A stretch of DNA of 6,910 bases from Candidatus Poseidoniaceae archaeon (lineage in GTDB: Archaea; Thermoplasmatota; Poseidoniia; Poseidoniales; Poseidoniaceae). The DNA lies in contig DUJJ01000015.1 of NCBI GenBank assembly GCA_013329865.1, forward strand, positions 1-6,910, given 5' to 3'. The notes beneath the pieces are model-generated. The model ran no database searches, was not told the origin of the DNA, and worked only from the letters and a program-made list of their open reading frames with translations. Positions 5,238 through 6,910 of this stretch are shown here, one piece after another (position 1 is the first letter of the stretch; each line of letters opens with the position of its first letter). A program made the position numbers and the translations under genes.

Positions 5238-5270
5238 CCATTGTTAATATTCTAGTGGCAATGGTCATAA
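5232..5270. repeat. Perfect 12-bp inverted repeat over the SDR stop codon and aIF5A promoter
   Basis: TTATGACCATTG (5232-5243) is matched exactly by CAATGGTCATAA (5259-5270). Two G-U pairs and one A-U pair extend the stem inward, leaving a nine-base loop (5247-5255). The left arm contains the SDR stop codon (5235-5237). The loop region contains TTAATATT (5244-5251), the best TATA candidate for aIF5A. There is no T-run after the right arm, so an intrinsic terminator is not obvious. It may be an operator around the TATA box, or an mRNA 3'-end hairpin. Confidence 0.6.
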
Positions 5271-5303
5271 GCCAACACTAGACCAGCAATATGAGGCAGA
5301 CCC

Positions 5304-5690
5304 ATGGTTGGAACTGATAGAGTAGAAATAAGGACATTGAAAGTAGGTCGATTTTGTGTTGTTGATGATGAGGCTTACAAAATCCTCAGCATTTCTAAGT
5401 CGAAGCCGGGAAAACACGGCTCGGCGAAGGCACGTCTAGAATTAGTATCGCTATTCTCAGCCAAAAAAATCTCCCATGTTGGAACCGTCACTGATAATAT
5501 TCAGGTACCAATGATTGAAAAAGGAACTGCGATGGTTACTCACATAGATGGTGACGAGGTTCACGCCATGAACATGAGAGACCACAGCATGATGATTCTT
5601 CCAATGGAGCCGGAGATGTCTATCGAAGCGGGTAAGGAAATCATGTGGATGGAAGCATTGGGACGTTACAAAATCATCAGAGATCACTGA
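5304..5690 (+). CDS. eif5A: Translation initiation factor aIF5A (hypusine-containing)
   Basis: This 128-residue protein is archaeal aIF5A, the homologue of eukaryotic eIF5A and bacterial EF-P. It binds stalled ribosomes and helps peptide-bond formation, especially at difficult stretches such as polyproline. The N-terminal SH3-like domain holds the modification loop KPGKHGSAKAR (34-44), where K37 matches the Lys that becomes deoxyhypusine or hypusine. The C-terminal OB-fold domain covers about 70-128 (VPMIEKGTAMVTHIDGDEVHAMNM). Archaeal proteins of this family are about this length; EF-P with three domains is excluded. The start at 5304 precedes the conserved VEIRTLKVGRF segment. It stands alone between two inverted repeats, with its own likely promoter at 5244-5251 and a leader of roughly 30 bases. 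Deoxyhypusine synthase is not in the window. Confidence 0.96.
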   Translation: MVGTDRVEIRTLKVGRFCVVDDEAYKILSISKSKPGKHGSAKARLELVSLFSAKKISHVGTVTDNIQVPMIEKGTAMVTHIDGDEVHAMNMRDHSMMILPMEPEMSIEAGKEIMWMEALGRYKIIRDH

Positions 5691-5774
5691 TATCAAGTAA
5701 AAGTTAGTAAAAAGTTACTCTAGACCTGCACTGTAGGTATATACTTGATAAGCCTAACAGGGGCATTTAGCATC
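5691..5774 (+). promoter_or_regulatory. Intergenic promoter region of the MFS transporter gene
   Basis: GTATATACTT (5738-5747) is the clearest TATA box in the window. It lies 28-37 bases upstream of the ATG at 5775, so the transcript is probably leaderless. TATCAAGTA (5691-5699) and TACTTGATA (5743-5751) form a perfect 9-base inverted repeat whose right arm overlaps the TATA box. A smaller one, AGTAA-AAAG-TTACT, lies at 5707-5720. AAAGTTA occurs twice in the A-rich part (5701-5707 and 5712-5718). GCCTAAC (5753-5759), between TATA and start, resembles one arm of the boxes at 905-939 in reverse orientation. Confidence 0.5.
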
Positions 5775-6910
5775 ATGTCTGAGGTCGCGACAGCAACAGA
5801 AGATGAATTTTCAGGTCTCTCTGCAAAAGAAACAATTAACGCAATGGGTGATGAAAAAAGGAAGGCCCTGAAGAGTTGGTATTTCTTTGATTGGGCTAAT
5901 CAGGCATATGCACTGACCGTAATGACGGTAATCGCTCCAGCCCTAATGGCTGCGCTTTACAATACGGCTACTGGAACTCAATCCGGTGATACATTTTACG
6001 CTTGGGTGTTGACATTTTCCATGATTTTCGTCGTGGTAACCGCCCCCGCATTGGGCGTAATTGCGGATAAAATGCCAATAAAGAAGAAATTGCTTAAGTG
6101 GTATACATTGGTTGGAATATTGTTCACAGCACTGATGGGAGCAGCGCCATATTTTGGTTCTCAAGGTTACATAATACTCGCCCTGATGTACACAATCGGG
6201 ACGATAGGATTCACTGGCGGTAACGTAATCTACTATTCATTTATGCCATACCTTGCGCCAAGAAAATGTCAGGACCATGTTTCAACATGGGGCTATGCCT
6301 ACGGGTTTATTGGTGGTTCATCAATTCTTATTTTCCATCTAATCGTCCTGTTAGGATTCTCATGGGATACCAACTTTAAGATGGCAGTAATCTTCTCAAC
6401 TTCAGCAATCTGGTGGTGGGGATTCGGTTATCTGATGTTTAAATGGACCCCTGAGCCTGAAATCCCCTCAATCATGGAATGGAAAGGATTTGGTAATGCG
6501 ACCAAGGTTGCCTATAGTCAGGTATTTCAGACCTTCAAAGAAATCAAGAAGTTCAAAGTGCTAGCTTTCTTTTTACTTGCTTATTTGCTGTTTTATGACG
6601 GTGTCAATACTATTGCAAGCATGGCAAGTGCCTTTGGTGAATCGGTTTTGCGGCTAGACCAAAGCATGAACGTGCTACTTCTGCTAACCGTAAATATAGT
6701 TGCAATCCCGATGACGCTGGTTTTTGGGAAACTGGCAGATATCAAAGGAACCAAGTTTGCCCTCATGCTAGCACTACTAATCTACTGTTTTGTCGCAGTC
6801 GTTGCCGCTGGTTTTGCGCCGCTTGAATTGGATGGTAAAGAGGATGCAGAAAGGTATGATTTCCAATTTGAATTCAACAATGAGACTGGTGAGTACGAAC
6901 TTCTGACATT
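5775..6910 (+). CDS. MFS transporter, UMF1/Atg22-like family (N-terminal 378 codons; runs off right edge)
   Basis: The frame is open from the ATG at 5775 to the window edge. A hydrophilic N-terminus (1-34) is followed by SWYFFDWANQAYALTV (34-49), the hallmark of the UMF1/Atg22-like branch of the major facilitator superfamily (COG2270 type). About nine hydrophobic helices are visible, near 45-62, 76-94, 109-127, 131-153, 172-194, 202-222, 262-279, 297-316 and 328-347. The MFS loop motif appears as GVIADKMPIKKK (94-105) and, in the second half, FGKLADIKGTKF (317-328). FYDGVNTIASMASAFG (273-288) is another family signature. The family is named for yeast vacuolar Atg22, an amino-acid effluxer; prokaryotic members have few proven substrates. 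A hydrophilic acidic loop starts at about 350 and continues past the edge. The start is supported by the TATA box about 30 bases upstream. Confidence 0.92.
   Translation, partial: MSEVATATEDEFSGLSAKETINAMGDEKRKALKSWYFFDWANQAYALTVMTVIAPALMAALYNTATGTQSGDTFYAWVLTFSMIFVVVTAPALGVIADKMPIKKKLLKWYTLVGILFTALMGAAPYFGSQGYIILALMYTIGTIGFTGGNVIYYSFMPYLAPRKCQDHVSTWGYAYGFIGGSSILIFHLIVLLGFSWDTNFKMAVIFSTSAIWWWGFGYLMFKWTPEPEIPSIMEWKGFGNATKVAYSQVFQTFKEIKKFKVLAFFLLAYLLFYDGVNTIASMASAFGESVLRLDQSMNVLLLLTVNIVAIPMTLVFGKLADIKGTKFALMLALLIYCFVAVVAAGFAPLELDGKEDAERYDFQFEFNNETGEYELLT

Noticed and set aside
5457..5696. Minus-strand open frame over the aIF5A gene
   Set aside because: It lies fully within the strongly conserved aIF5A coding sequence and has no recognisable motif or start context.
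5943..6164. Minus-strand open frame with several cysteines inside the transporter gene
   Set aside because: It is antisense to membrane helices of a clear MFS gene; the cysteines come from complementing Ala/Thr codons and have no regular metal-site spacing.

Overview
The window looks like a gene-dense, moderately AT-rich chromosomal segment from a marine planktonic archaeon. Candidatus Poseidoniales (Marine Group II Euryarchaeota) is the best guess, and a relative such as Marine Group III is possible. The archaeal assignment rests on a short aIF5A with an intact hypusine site and on TATA-like boxes about 25-35 bases upstream of several starts that lack a Shine-Dalgarno sequence. The secreted protein built of acidic Ca2+-binding thrombospondin type 3 repeats and the aerobic-type 3-hydroxyacyl-CoA dehydrogenase suit a marine heterotroph. 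This is inference from gene content; no phylogeny was run.

Left part (1-1919): the start of a secreted or surface-anchored repeat protein runs leftward off the window. A 92-base divergent intergenic region carries two 11-base boxes exactly 20 bases apart, one of them inside a 16-base palindrome. To its right are a small double-zinc-site protein and a single-pass membrane protein of unknown function, probably co-transcribed.

Middle part (1913-3249): an AlkA-type DNA glycosylase on the minus strand overlaps the membrane protein tail to tail by 7 bases. It is divergent, across 50 bases, from an HDDC2/YfbR-type HD-domain nucleotidase. An intact tRNA-Gln (anticodon TTG, CCA encoded) follows.

Right part (3250-6910): 3-hydroxybutyryl-CoA dehydrogenase, a DUF2237 protein and a sepiapterin/benzil-reductase-like SDR form a tight cluster with gaps of 25 and 7 bases. 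The second gene has the only strong Shine-Dalgarno sequence in the window. Then come aIF5A, flanked by inverted repeats on both sides, and the first 378 codons of a UMF1/Atg22-like MFS transporter that runs off the right edge.

Most genes are housekeeping or central metabolism. I see no mobile element, CRISPR array, integrase or defence cassette. The least explained material is the divergent control region with its two small accessory genes, the pairwise organisation of the repeat protein, and the inverted repeats placed over archaeal promoter positions.
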